Source: Diprion similis
Lineage: Eukaryota > Arthropoda > Insecta > Hymenoptera > Diprionidae
Assembly: GCF_021155765.1 (NCBI RefSeq)
Contig: NC_060114.1
Location: forward strand, 18,768,501-18,832,500
Direction: 5' to 3'
Length of the DNA stretch: 64,000 nucleotides
Shown here piece by piece: positions 13,463-25,721 of this stretch; the first letter of the stretch is position 1; every line of letters begins with the position of its first letter. Under the pieces are notes generated by a model, which was not told where the DNA came from, made no database searches, and worked only from the letters and a program-made list of their open reading frames with translations. The position numbers and the translations under genes were made by a program.

Positions 13463-13484
13463 AAGAGAGAGAGAGAGAGAGAGA
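13463..13484. repeat. (GA)n microsatellite
   Basis: Uninterrupted GA dinucleotides following an A-rich stretch. Confidence 0.85.
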
Positions 13485-15746
13485 ATAAGAATAAAATTTA
13501 CAGCAGCTCGCTCTTTCCCCTGAAAATTATCCAATCGATTTAATTAACTTTTGCGTAACGTAGCGAGTAATTATATAAAGAAATCTCAATATCCGTTGCA
13601 AAGATCCAGCCGGGTTGGTTACACGTTTTGCCCAACTGTTTTCTCGTTTAATTATCATCGATTTCAAAGAATTTCACAAAAAAATAAGTGACGAGAAAAA
13701 AAAACAGCCAAGCTTATACCACGAATATGATATTTTATTTTCGTTTACCATATAAAAGTAAATTTTCACGAAAATATTACGAAGAAAATATTGTTCTGAC
13801 CGGAAACGAAAAAAATTATCTCTGAGGTTGATGGAGAAAATCTTTCTTAACTTTCTATATTATTGCAATCGCGTTTCAGTATCATGTTCTGACCCCTACA
13901 GCACAGTACGTGTTCTGGTTTTCGTTTTTTTTTCAAACCACGGGTTGAACAGATCACGTATAATGGTGTTTTCACGTTTACCGACCCCTATATTTTGCTT
14001 GCATCGCATCACTACCCCTAATAGACTAATTACTGATTGGTTCGCTCGCCCTAATCACGTTATTCGCCCCCGAATAGCGACGGAAACGAACCGACGCGAG
14101 TCTCTCGACGAACAAAAGCACCAGCCTTGAACTGATATTAAGACGTCCGAACAAAAAACAGGAGCAAAAAAAAAAAAAATGGAACTGCCTATAAAAAAGC
14201 TCGTCGAATAAATGAAGTAGAATAATCGATTAAATCGAGCCTGAACTGTTAGATAAAAAGTAACAATACCAATAATCTGAAACGATCGAAACAGAGTTGA
14301 TGATACGATTCAACGACTATTCTCTGAAAGACATTAGCAACTTATGTCTTTATTTATCGGCATCTGACAAATGAGCAGCGACGAAACAACATGGTGTCAG
14401 AAGTACGATCAACTGATCGTTGAGGGCGAGTTGCGCGGTAATTAAGATACATAAGATCTCACGCAAGCTATCGAGTTTTTATTTCGCCGCGTTAAGTTGA
14501 TAGGTAATAAAATACGTGGGAAGAAAAGACTTTTATAACTAAATACGGGTGTTCAGGATCGAGGTTCGCACTTTCCACCGCAAGTTGGCGCTTCTCAATA
14601 CCTCGCATCTCTACAGTCTCTTGTTCTGCTCCCTGGGGTCTCAGTTATCGAAGTTTTAATCATTGTCTGGTTTTAGTCCATCGCTGCCGAAATCCACGTT
14701 CCGGTTCGCCGCGGCAACGGAGGTTCACTTTGACCCGGTCAGGGCAAACGTGTCAGCGTCACTCCTAACGTCGGACGCAACATGTTCGGCGTGTAGCCAT
14801 CCGTTCGTCTCTATACCCACATACACACACTTAACGAGTCCGTCGGAACACGTCAAAAGAAGCTGCCTACAGCTGATAAAATCCTCATTAGAGGCTAGGC
14901 GCATGACGTGATTAACGTAATTAACATTATGCCAATTGAAATCTCTTGTTAATTAGCAAGCTAACCTCAAAGAAAAAGAGAAGAAGAAAGCGAGAGAGAT
15001 CAATTGCTGGATACGTGACATCAATAAACCAAACTTCTACAAGTCAATTCATATTATGATGATATTTTTGTCCTAAGTCCTCCCATAATTATTGTTAAAA
15101 AAAATTCCTGTATTAATTTTCGCTCACAGTTGATTTTGTACAACCTCGGATTACCATCAATATTATTATTATCATCTCGATTCCATTTCGCATAGAGGGT
15201 TTTTAGATGGACGATATTTCTAACAACACATCGCAATATGTTCGGTTGCCTACCACTAAGGGGGAGAAATATCGGTAAAACAGACCTACCGAGTCGTAAT
15301 CACTTTAGCTAATTCAAGTCCTAATAATTACTTTAAGGTTATATGAACATCGAAACGACTGCTTGGCCAAATCCACACAACTCGGCAACACCCGCAGATC
15401 CAGTTCACTCGCGAGGACTTTAAACACACTATCTACCGATAACTCTTGCCAATACTTGTTCCCCTCGGTGGTGGGTGACCCAAAATACTAGGACGTTTAC
15501 TTGCGGAAGCACCCTGTATATGCGCGACTTGCTGAAGGTACGAAAATATCGGAGCATTTTATCCACGGAAGGGATTACCGGACTCAAGACGCCATTTTAA
15601 ATTAACTTTAGGATTAAGCCTAAATTAGTCTTCTTAATTCAATTCGAATCCCTAAGGTGGTGAGCTGCGCTTCACCCTCCTTCAACCGGTCTTCTCTGAA
15701 TATAAGGCAGGTAACTATATACCAATGTATATTATATATACATACG

Positions 15747-15749
<3 letters not shown>

Positions 15750-15778
<29 letters not shown>
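15750..15778. repeat. (TA)n microsatellite
   Basis: Pure TA dinucleotide array. It is followed 45 bp downstream by a C homopolymer and pyrimidine-rich sequence. Confidence 0.85.
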
Positions 15779-15780
<2 letters not shown>

Positions 15781-16066
15781 TATATACCTCGTCAACTTTA
15801 CTCGGTAATTTCTTTCAACCCTAGCCCCCCCCCCCTCTCCTCCACCGCCGACCCTTCTACTTCTTACAATTTTTTTTTCCCCTAGTTTTCTTCTATTTTA
15901 ATTTTAATTCTCTTTTTTTCCTCCTCCTCGTCTTCTTCTGCCCTTCAGGCAAGTCTTTTTTTCTCATCCCGTTCTCCTTTCCTCTCAACTGCAGCAATCC
16001 AGCTCAACCACTTCGTCATAGTCTTCTACAACTTAACGCCTCTACTCCCTGTGCTTTTATGTCTTA

Positions 16067-16136
16067 CATCTTATACCTTATACCTTATACCTTATACCTT
16101 ATACCTTATACCTTATACCTTATACCTACTGAGTTC
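16067..16136. repeat. (TATACCT)n 7-bp tandem array
   Basis: About nine consecutive 7-bp units TATACCT. The array translates as a Tyr-Leu-Ile-Pro-Tyr-Thr-Leu repeat with a 21-base period, which explains the long open frame around it. That frame is therefore not evidence of a gene. Confidence 0.85.
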
Positions 16137-17030
16137 TATGTAGGAGAGACTTTTACACGGCAGGCTTGTTCTGCAGGCCAATTTAAGCACATCAAACCCC
16201 CGATCACCTACCCGACCATACAAATTCTTCCGTCGTTTTTTCTTTCTAATTTCTTTTTTGTCGAGTTTTTACCAATCAGCGATCTTATTTCGTTGTATCA
16301 TCACCCTCGGCTTGAAATGATCATCCTGCACGTTTTTTTCTTTTACCGAAACAGATGTGGGAGAGACGAAAGAGTCGTAGTAAAAAAGATAACGAAAAAT
16401 GGAAGATGCAATGAAAAAGTGAGGGAATATGGTGAAAGGAGATTGATTCATTCACTTGATTCGTATAGAATCGAATTCGCAGTTTGTTTTGGACTGAAAA
16501 GAAGGTAGCCGGAAGGGGAAGGCATTAATGAACATTACAGTACATACGTGTACGTATATTCTTGGCAAAAAGACTGACTGAAGGGAAATAGATGGATGGA
16601 CGGATGGATGGATGGACAAATATATAAAGTTTATTATTACATCCATGCCAATGTTGCACAATTCAAGAAAACGGACAACTAATCACACGAAAGTGACACA
16701 AAAATAAACGAAAGACAAGACAGGGGGTAGAAAACGAGTTACAGTAAAGTATAAAAGAGAAAGGAGCAATTCGGATGGATAGAAAACTTCAACCAAAGGT
16801 CAATCCCAATGAAATATGGCTGAACAAACGGAAAAAAAAAAAAAAAAAAACACGCCTAAAATCCAGTAGAGAGAAAAGCACGTTCTTTAGTAAACTATAA
16901 GGATATACTAAAGACAATTGAAAACCAAGGATAATGCAAGAAAATAAAATCACAGCAAAAATGAAGCATAAATTCAACCGCAAACGAACTCTTAACGTGG
17001 AGGTGTAACCAGATGGAAGGTCAGAATAGC

Positions 17031-17035
<5 letters not shown>

Positions 17036-17060
<25 letters not shown>
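17036..17060. repeat. (GA)n microsatellite
   Basis: GA dinucleotide array of about a dozen units. Confidence 0.85.
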
Positions 17061-17064
<4 letters not shown>

Positions 17065-17944
17065 TGAGGCTTGGCCTTATAAGATACAGATCTTACGGAT
17101 TTGCAGAAGCACGGCAAGAGGCGGTCGATTGATGGAAAACAATATACGAAAATACTTTCTCATCATCACCGTCATATCTATACATATATATATATATATA
17201 GATACATTTGGCACCGGAAATTTCCCCACTGCGTGTTTATAGTTTTTTTTTTCTTCTGTTTCTTTCGTTTCTTTTTTTTTTTGTTTTTTTTTTTACTTCA
17301 TCGTAACAGCTCAATCTCTTTTTTGTCTTTCGTTCGTACGTTTTTGGTCAATTTTCCCGGATATTATAGTCCGGTTTTTAACTCGTTTTTCACCCCCTCT
17401 CATAGCTTGGCAATTTTAGAAAACACATCAATCACCGAGTGGATGGGAAATTTGACTGGTTGTGAGTACTTCGTTAACTGAGTTTTTTTTCCACCCTTCA
17501 AACGCTCAACACTTACCTGAATAATAATAAGTTGTGAGAATTCATCACGGTCGAAATAATTTCCAGCTATACACGCAGGCAATGAATGATGTAAAATGGA
17601 CCACTTTGTAATTTTCAGTAAATTACATTTTGCAATCTTAATTAATGTATATTGAAAAATTGAAGTTTATACAGCTTGAATCTGTATTAATTGTATTAAT
17701 TTAAACTTTCTATATTGGCAAATAGCAACAGGGAGTTTCTTCCTGGTTTAAACGCAATAAATGTCTTGCATACTCATGCCAAGAATGCTTTAGAGCAAAT
17801 TTTGTTGTTGTTGTTGTTGTGAAATGATTGTTTACATAATTGACTGGTTAAACTCACTCTTAATTATTGTTAATGGTGATCGAGAAAGAATTAGTATGAA
17901 AACAGAAGATAAAAATAACTTCTACCACAATCGGAATATTTAAA

Positions 17945-18165
17945 AAAATTTTCTACCATATTAGATCGCCATTTTGAATTTTGTAATCTGACTTCAGATT
18001 CGTGATCGCAGCCACGCAAGGAACCGACGTGTAACAATTTTTATCAGATTTCAAATGTTTTTAGTCTTTTCTCAGCGTATTGAATACGCCAAATTTAAAT
18101 TTTGCAAATCTGAGGTTAGATCCATGATAAGCAGCCCATAAAACCTTACGATACCAATTTCCATT
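17945..18165 (+). repeat. dispersed repeat P, diverged copy
   Basis: Contains ATCGCCATTTTGAATTTTG followed by an AATCTGACTTCAGATTCGTG segment, then a second more diverged unit ending near AGCAGCCCATAAAACCTT. Same family as at 9762-9985. Confidence 0.55.
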
Positions 18166-20484
18166 CAAATCAATTTTCAAGATGTGATAGTTTTTATTTA
18201 TTTTTTTTTCTTGTAATTCTGTTATTTAAATTATTGTAAAAATACTGAACCGATCAGAGCCAAAATCTAATCGGTTTGGATAGCCACAATCGCTGAGAGA
18301 AAAAATTGATCACATATACAAACACAGAAGTCCATCTGACAATGATTGGAGATGATTCTCCAATCTGCAAAACGCGGAGTTACAGTGAAAAGTCAACTTT
18401 TCATTTTCGGCGTGATTACAATAACTTCCTCCCATTTTCTCTGAAATGACAGAAACCGGAAGCGTTGCACGTCGCAGGCTTAGCAGAAATCTTACAGGTC
18501 GAGTAAACAAGGGAAGGACCGCTTAGAGCACACGCTTGACGATTGTATCACCTGAAACCTATATCAGGCAGGTGAGCAAGTAATACGAGCACATTTATCA
18601 TTCTCTCCGCATGTATTATTCCAAGCTTTCTAAAAGCTTTTCGCTGTTGAGAAGCGCTCGAGCAGTGGAAGCAGCGGTTGCTAGATAAAGAGAAGGATAG
18701 CTAGAGAGAGAGAGAGAGAGAAGGAGAAGGGACATTGAAAAAATGGAAAAACAAAAAAAAAAAAAAAAAAAAAACGGGAAAGTTGAAAAAAAAAACGACC
18801 GAAAAAACGAAGAGAGAAAACCTCGTGGAGTGTATGCACTAATCGTAAGTCATTGCACCCCGTGACGAAAGCAAATACCGCATACCGCTGCGGCAAGTTT
18901 ATTCTTACTTAAAATGGTTTACCAAAATTGAGAATCAGATTCGTACATATAGTGCATTCCGCGAGGTATCAAGAGATCAATATCGATAGGAGAAATTTTA
19001 GATTTGCTGCAAAATTTTTTGTACGATGTTACTGCATGTTGAAGAATGAAGCTCGATCAGAGAGAGAGAGAGGAAAAAATTCCACCATCCTTATCTGAGA
19101 CATCCATGATTTAATTAATATTTTCGGATTAACAATTTTGTAGAATTTGAAGAAAAAATCGAAAGAATCGAGTCACGTGTTGCTAATAAAATTTTTATTC
19201 GTTTATTGAAATCTAATCATCAATAATTTGTGAAAGATTAGTATTTTATGAGGTTACAAAGTAGATAAATAGATACAAATAAGATCACTAGAAATATTTT
19301 TTGCTGATTTTTTTTTATTGTTTTAAAATTTTTTTCTAAACACCGTTTTCTTTTCCAACCATTTGTGTAAAAAATTCTGGAGTAAATCTAAAATCTTAAC
19401 TTCTGATCTTGATCGATACCTCGCGGAATGACCCATGTCTATATGATCCCTGCACCTCATGTCACCGTGTCTACGAATTACCCCGACGTTTATCGATCCC
19501 TGATCCATGTATCGCTCCATGTGTCAGCTTGGAAAGGGATGTACATATTTGCACGCGGCAATATCCGTTCGTCACGATTTGCTGTCGCCATTGTCTGTCA
19601 ATCGATGGTATAAATTTCTCCTTCCTGTTTCTCGGTTATTTATTTTTTTTTTTTTTTTCTTTTTTTCTTCTTGTCATTTCCTATAGCAAACTAAAAGAGC
19701 CGGATATTATGTTGCATTGAAAAATGTCGCTATAATAAAATTTTGTAGACAAGTATATTTTACACGTTAAAACACCGTGAATTTAGATTTCATTTTACAA
19801 TTTTCAGAACTTTTAGATATCTCTGATGAAAATTAAATAGGAGAATAAAAGAAGACTGGGTGAGTTGAATATTTTCAAGATTCCATAAAGGAAAATCATA
19901 ACTATGCTGCTAAAAAAAAAAAAAACACACATTTTTCTCCGTTTCTAAATTATTTTCGATTTCAGGCACTGACAGCCGTTTTTAATTCTGCTTGTGAAAT
20001 TTTTATACTACTCATTTCAGGTAGAATAGATTCAGAACTAATTTAGACACAGGTGTTACATGAGAAATCTAATTACCGTTCGAGTATAATTTCGTGACAG
20101 AAGTAGTAAAAAATAAAATAAAAAGTATAATAGATTTGATTTTGCAAATAATGACGCAAGTCGTCGATGAAAGTGACGATACTTTTGTGTCAAGAATTGA
20201 TGAATTCATCACACGATATATCTTAGAAGAAATTAACGTTTTGGCTGTTGGGTGTGAAAAAGCGCTCGAGATCGGAAGTAGAAACAGCCAAGGCGTGGTC
20301 AGACACGAAGCGCGCGGTTTTCGCTTTACGAGATCCGGAGGGGCTTTAACGTTTAACGACATTCGCTAAAACAACCGCCTTTCGTGTCCAATTTGTTCTT
20401 ATTGTTTCTGGCAGCAAGAATCCTCGCCTCGAAATAATATACATTCCAAAACATTAGTGAGGATATAAAAATACATGAGTATTA
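18166..20484. other. gene-poor stretch
   Basis: No gene is supported. A GA repeat at about 18703-18722 and an A run near 18753 are present. A short inverted pair built on ATTCCGCGAGGTATC recurs as GATACCTCGCGGAAT about 450 bp downstream (near 18956 and 19417), which may mark another decayed hairpin element. Open frames near 19409-19720 and 20069-20369 have no recognisable motif and overlap on both strands. Confidence 0.45.
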
Positions 20485-21975
20485 GGGTGGCCCTTAAAAA
20501 AGTCATTTTCGAATTTCAACCGGCTCACCCACCGAATCGGTTTCAAATAATTAAAAGATAATTCCCGAATTTTTTCAGACTTTTATCTCAACTCTAACCT
20601 GTTCTGTGTGAGAGGGTGGATTTCCCCATTTTAAAGTCGCGTTGTACACCTCGAAAACGTGGCGAGCCAAAACTCCGATACCGCTCAAGCGATCAGGATG
20701 AAACTTGGGCAATTGATGCCTTAGTTTGGCAAAAAGTGAAGCGACTTTTTACTTTTTGAAAATTTTGAAAAAAAATTTACAGATCGGTTATCACTCACTA
20801 GAATAGGGAAAATTTTCACAGTTGCATCGAAAGGATCGAACTATCCGGTATGATGCCACTTGACGCTAATGAAACACACACTTTGAGCCCAGTCCCATAA
20901 GATTTGATGGTAAAATGACGAAATGGCAGTTGATCTGGTTTTCGATTACGAAGAACAGTGACATCTGATTTTGGCGACTTTTTTTACCGACATTACACGC
21001 GTGCCGGTAATACATACGTGTAATGTCGGTAAAAAATTACCGACATGCGTGTAAGGTCGGTAAAACTTGTCGCTAAAATAAAATGTCGGTGTTCTTTGTA
21101 GTCGTAAAACTAGATCTGCTGCCATTTCGTCATTTCACCATCAAATCTTATGAGACTGGGCTCAAACTGTGCGTTTCATCAGCGCCGAGTGGCATCATTA
21201 CGGATAGTTCGATCATTTTGGTGCAATTGTGAAAATTTTCCCAATTTCAATGGATGATAACTGATCTGTAAATTTTTTTTCCAAATTTTCAAAAAGTAAA
21301 AAGTCGCTCCATTTTTTGCCAAATTAAGGCATCAATTGCCCAAGTTTCGTCCTGATCGCTTGAGCGGTATCGAAGTTTTGGCTCGCCGCGTTTTCGAGGT
21401 GTACAAAGCGATTTTATAAGCACCTTAAGGGCACAACTAATCTATCGAACGGATGTCGATGATATAGGTATTAAGGGGCTTCATGGTTCGCTGATTACGA
21501 AACTAAACTTGTAATTTGAAAATTCAAAATGTCGGATCGAATATGGCGGACCAAAATGCAAAATTTTATTCGATTTTGACAAAAGTCGGTGCTCAGCGGT
21601 TTTCGAGGCTGCTGATTGCGAACCTGAACTTAAAATTCCAAACTTCAAAATCATGGATTCAATATGGCAATATCAAGCAACTTTTGGGATTTTGATTTAC
21701 CATTCTAGATCCGCCATTTTGAATTTTGTAGTTTCGAGTTCGGATTCGTAATCAGCGATCCACGGAACTCCCTCCTACCAAATTTCATCGAAATCCGTTC
21801 GGTAGATTTAATGTGCCATGAAAGGGTTAAGTGGGGAAATCCACCCTCTTGCCACGCTACGGGTTAGAGTTGAGATGAAAATCTGAACAAAATGGGAATT
21901 ATTTTTCAACTATTTCGACCCGATGTGGGGGGTGACCCGGTCGGAATGAAAAAATGACCTTTTTAAGGACCACCC
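20485..21975. mobile_element. 1.5 kb foldback element flanked by TA
   Basis: The left end GGGTGGCCCTTAAAAAAGTC is mirrored at the right end by GACCTTTTTAAGGACCACCC, and TA lies immediately outside both ends (20483-20484 and 21976-21977). The inverted arms extend nearly to the centre, with diverged but clear pairing such as 20640-21010 against 21050-21418. A central palindromic zone at 20985-21065 carries repeated TACCGACATTACACG/TGTAATGTCGGTA. The right arm is longer because about 410 bp are inserted at about 21419-21831. There is no transposase frame, so it is a non-autonomous element. Confidence 0.8.
21419..21831. repeat. repeat P cluster inserted in the right arm of the foldback
   Basis: Sequence absent from the matching place in the left arm of the surrounding element. 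It holds three units of dispersed repeat P: two in minus orientation (around 21487-21560 and 21605-21680) and one in plus orientation (around 21705-21775, with TCCGCCATTTTGAATTTTG). That gives an inward-facing, palindrome-like arrangement. Confidence 0.6.
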
Positions 21976-22786
21976 TAATCAGTATAAATGGAAAAAGAAT
22001 ATTGATGGATGAAAAATTTTTCATCGGGAATTGTATCAAAATTCAAGCCTCACGTATTGCGTAGAGATTTTCATATTAAATTTGTGTCTGTTGATCCGGA
22101 TGCGAAAATAATTACTTTCAACACCGTAAATGCGTTAATTTTATATAACAATGCTCATAAAACGAGGAATATTACACATAAATTCGATAATCGTTAATTC
22201 GATCGGATCGACGATGAATAAAATATTCACAAGTACATTATAGGATGCATTCATTTAAGGACCATAGTTGTTTCGACTCTGTTTTTGATTTCGATACACT
22301 GAACTTAATTTGTACAAATAAATTGATAACGAAGCAGACGAACGGAATGCGAATTTATTCACTAATTGCATTAGCTGCCTGTCTGTAATTTTTTCGAGAT
22401 ATAATTCGATAGATTGCAAAATATTTAAACAGTTATTCGTAGAAACGATGTACAGCTATGACGATGAAAAATAATTTGAAAATACTTCAATGCACGCTGC
22501 AGTGTAAAAAAATTTATTCAATTGAAGCATTCCATTCAATTTATTATAAATATTACTTTACATGAACCATGGACGAAATTTTTTATAGTAAAAATGGTAG
22601 GCTGCACTTTTTTTATATATATAAATATACAAATATATACGGCATTCCATTCCAAATTAACCTACGTATGACCCTCACCCCATCGGCAATTTTATTATTT
22701 TGAAGTATGGTATAGAGTATACAAAAAAAAAACCATCTGTCCCCGAGTTTTAGATTTTTTGGACGACGGGTTTGATATTTACTGCT
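21976..22786. other. gene-free stretch between elements
   Basis: AT-rich sequence with no supportable gene. A TATATA-rich segment lies near 22611-22640. Confidence 0.5.
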
Positions 22787-23162
22787 CCCAAAAACATAAA
22801 AACTCAATTTTTTAATGAATTCCCCTAATTGATTGGCGTAAAATTTTTCTTATGAATTCCTTGTTGAACACTGAAAATTTTCACACCAAGATGGAATTAG
22901 GCACGCTTTTGGTTTAGAAGCTGCAGGCAAAACAAATAATTAAAAAATGAGCAAAACGAATAAACTAGAAATTTGTATTTTTAAATGAACATATAATTCG
23001 ATTTTTCTCAATTCTTAATTACTCGTTTCGCCTGCAGCTTTTGAACCAAAAGCTTTCCGCTTCCATTTTGGTCTGAAAATTTTCATTTTTTAACGAAAAA
23101 TTCACGAGAAAAATTTCAAGACAATTTATAGGGGCTATTCATTCAGAAATTAATTTTTGGGA
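22787..23162. mobile_element. hairpin MITE (family C)
   Basis: The two halves are imperfect reverse complements around a centre near 22970. The left arm contains ACTGAAAATTTTCACACCAA and GCTTTTGGTTTAGAAGCTGC. The right arm contains GCAGCTTTTGAACCAAAAGC and TTGGTCTGAAAATTTTCA. The outer ends read TCCCAAAAA and TTTTTGGGA. Total length is about 375 bp with no coding capacity. Terminal boundaries are approximate. Confidence 0.7.
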
Positions 23163-23432
23163 TGGAATCCCTCATACATATACGCCGGTATCATAGCAGA
23201 CAGTATTATACAGGTATATATTACCCTGATTACTTAGTGATCAGGGCAAACTTAAGCCACTATCCGAGAAGCTTTTAGGAACGGGCTGTTAGACTCCATT
23301 AGCTTCGGTAGCCGAGCAGCCACGTCTTGCGAATATCCATGCAAATCATTCAGATTACTAAATGCCGTGATTAATTTGAGGGTGAGAATTATTGTGACCT
23401 CATTTATGCTGAAAACGAGTCGATTTCTTTAA

Positions 23433-24148
23433 GGGGCCAACAGACGAGCAAAAAAAAGGTTTTTTTCGAGAATTATTTCAATAAGTTTCAACTGTAAATA
23501 TCGATATAGGCTTTGTTAGGCTTAATAAATACACTTTCGAATTACATTAAAAAACAAAATTTCATTGACTTTAATCACTTTTTAAACACGAAAATCGTAG
23601 TCGAAAATCAGTCTGACAAACAAGGTAGATCAGCGGTGTTGATGATTTCTCGGAGATGGTTAACCTGAAACTAAAAAATCGAACGGTTTTGAATTCAGCA
23701 TGATAATGGTCTTAAAACAACTCATACGTTTTTTGAAATTCTGATTTTAACTACATTTTTTTTTTCTTGCAAAAAGGGCAAAAACGCGGTCTTTTTTAAC
23801 TTTTTCGAAAAGTGGCCGATATTTCGTTTATTTTGCAAATATCAAAAATTGTATGATTCATTCCAAGACCATCAACATGCTGAATCTAACACCGTTCGAT
23901 TTTTTGGATTCATGTTAACCATCTGTGAGAAATCTTCAACACCGTAAACCTACCTTTTTTCAGACTGATTTTCAACTACGATTTTCGTGTAGAGAAAGTG
24001 ATTAAAAACAATAAAAAAAATTTTGTACGTAATTCGAGAGTGTATTTATTAAGCCTAACAAAGCCTGCATCTATATTTCAAGTTAAAACTATAGTTGTAA
24101 AAATTGTTGAACAAACCCTTTTTTTTACTCGTCAGTTGTGTAGACCCC
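23433..24148. mobile_element. 716-bp foldback element flanked by TTAA
   Basis: TTAA occurs at 23429-23432 and 24149-24152, directly outside inverted ends GGGGCCAACAGACGAG and CTCGTCAGTTGTGTAGACCCC. Pairing runs through most of the length: GGCTTTGTTAGGCTTAATAA pairs with TTATTAAGCCTAACAAAGCC, and ACGAAAATCGTAGTCGAAAA with TTTTCAACTACGATTTTCGT. TTAA targeting is characteristic of piggyBac-type transposition, so this could be a piggyBac-related MITE. The termini alone do not prove it. Confidence 0.75.
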
Positions 24149-24859
24149 TTAAGTGGTCAGCAGTTTTTCAGAAAACAAGAGGATTCAAGATTCACTCAAC
24201 GGTAAATAAATTGAGCTTCTTTTTTTTTGGCTGCTACCAAAACGAGAATTTATAATTGCGTTAATTGGAGAAAAATTTTCAATTTTTTTTTTTCTCGTTT
24301 CATCAGATATAATTTTTAGAATTGTCATTTAAGGAAAGTATTATTTAAGTGTTTCTGTGTCTCAAGTGAAATTCACGTCTCATGAATATAATAAATTTTT
24401 CGATTTGGGATAAAAATAAAAATTTATAAACCTTAATCCGGTTATAAATTATATCCTCACGAACATGCTTCATCCCTTAACGTCAAATTATGCGGAGAGT
24501 TTTGAGGAGATGCAGGCCCGTCTTAGACGAGTGAATTATCGCACCCCTCGAAATAATTCTATACAGCTGCATGTCTAATATGCGTGTTAGATGAAGACGT
24601 ATCGGCAAAAGTTACCAAACTAATTATATTAGACGAAAGATTCGGGGTTCTGCAGTTTGGTTAGAAGGCGTAAATCTTTCGGCAAAAATCCCGCCGTTTC
24701 GAAAAGCGTTATGCTGCTATAATTTGTTCCTACGATTAGGAAAATAATCAGTCGTTTTATAAAATTTTACGATGATTTTACGAAAAATTTTGAAAGATTG
24801 AATACCGCGTAGAACATAATTGGATGAAAATATTATCTCTTTGAGACACACATTATTTT
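24149..24859. other. gene-free stretch
   Basis: AT-rich sequence in which no gene or strong repeat is seen. Confidence 0.45.
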
Positions 24860-25135
24860 TGAAATTCAGAAAAGGATCCAATATGGTGGACGAAAATTTC
24901 AAATTTGATCGAAACCAGTCAAAAAACTGTACGCAGGGGTTTTCGGGGTTACTGATTAAATTCGACACAGTGAATTTTCAAAATCTGATATCAGACTCGT
25001 AATCAGCGACCCCAAAAATCACTGTACAGAGATTTTTCTGCTGGTTCAATCAAATTTGAAATTTTTGTCCACCATATTGGATCCGCGTTCTTGAATTTCA
25101 AAAATCGTATTTCAGATTCGTTACCAGTTCAGATA
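24860..25135. repeat. dispersed repeat P, palindromic pair
   Basis: A minus-oriented unit beginning GGATCCAATATGGTGGACGA faces a plus-oriented one containing CCACCATATTGGATCCGCG. Between them lies a unit with CTCGTAATCAGCGACCCCAA. This is the inverted arrangement also seen at 21419-21831. Confidence 0.6.
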
Positions 25136-25721
25136 TAATTACTCTCGAGTATTGAAAACCTTTTAGTATACTATCAGAAATAATAAAAAACCGCCATGAA
25201 ATATGTCGAAAATTTACCCGAATATACAAAAAATGGATACAAAATAGGTGGTGATGATGCTTACCACCATGACTCGAAGGGTTAAGCATGTCGTTCGATA
25301 TAATAATCTGTGAAATCTTGTAGGTTGATAATTCTTTGTAAACAAAATGACGATGGAATATGGCTGTAATAATTGCGCGGAGCTTAATTCCTCGAGAAGT
25401 ATAAGAAGCTTACACCGTTTTCCAATTTATACGGGTTCCTGTGCAATGGCGTCTGTGACTATACATATTATACCCTAAGCCACTCAGGCATCATCGCAGT
25501 ATACAGACCGTGGTGTGAGTATACATGGTGTGCCTAGAACTCCTACGAGACGCCCCTTTCTTCGAGGTTAAAACCTTTAAGTGAGACGGGTATCAACTGT
25601 CTAAAGAAATCCCTATATTGCTAGGGAATTATTTCTCTGGCGAACGCTACTCTGCTCGCTAATGCCATCATGTATAGTCTTGGTGTGAGTTATTTCAACT
25701 CCCGCTCATTCTTTCCCCGCG

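Larger units (their letters stand above)
9986..17944. other. gene-poor stretch with several microsatellites
   Basis: No gene is supported in these 8 kb. Open frames up to about 150 codons are present but carry low-complexity or repeat-derived sequence. Simple repeats include an A run near 11030, a T run near 12367, GA at 13463-13484, TA at 15750-15778, C near 15825, TATACCT at 16067-16136 and GA at 17036-17060. The region could be intergenic or intronic to a gene whose exons lie outside the window. Confidence 0.45.

Noticed and set aside
16059-16508. 149-codon open frame on the plus strand
   Set aside because: It begins in the TATACCT tandem array, and the remainder has no motif or conserved composition.
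17101-17481. 126-codon open frame rich in Phe
   Set aside because: It is produced by T homopolymer runs and an AT microsatellite. No domain is visible.
18956-19431. Inverted pair ATTCCGCGAGGTATC / GATACCTCGCGGAAT as another transposon
   Set aside because: Only about 15-25 bp pair and the sequence between does not fold further, so it is too weak to call an element.
20069-20369. Opposing 91- and 97-codon frames near the left end of the 1.5 kb foldback
   Set aside because: No motif is present, the frames overlap on both strands, and there are no splice or promoter signals.
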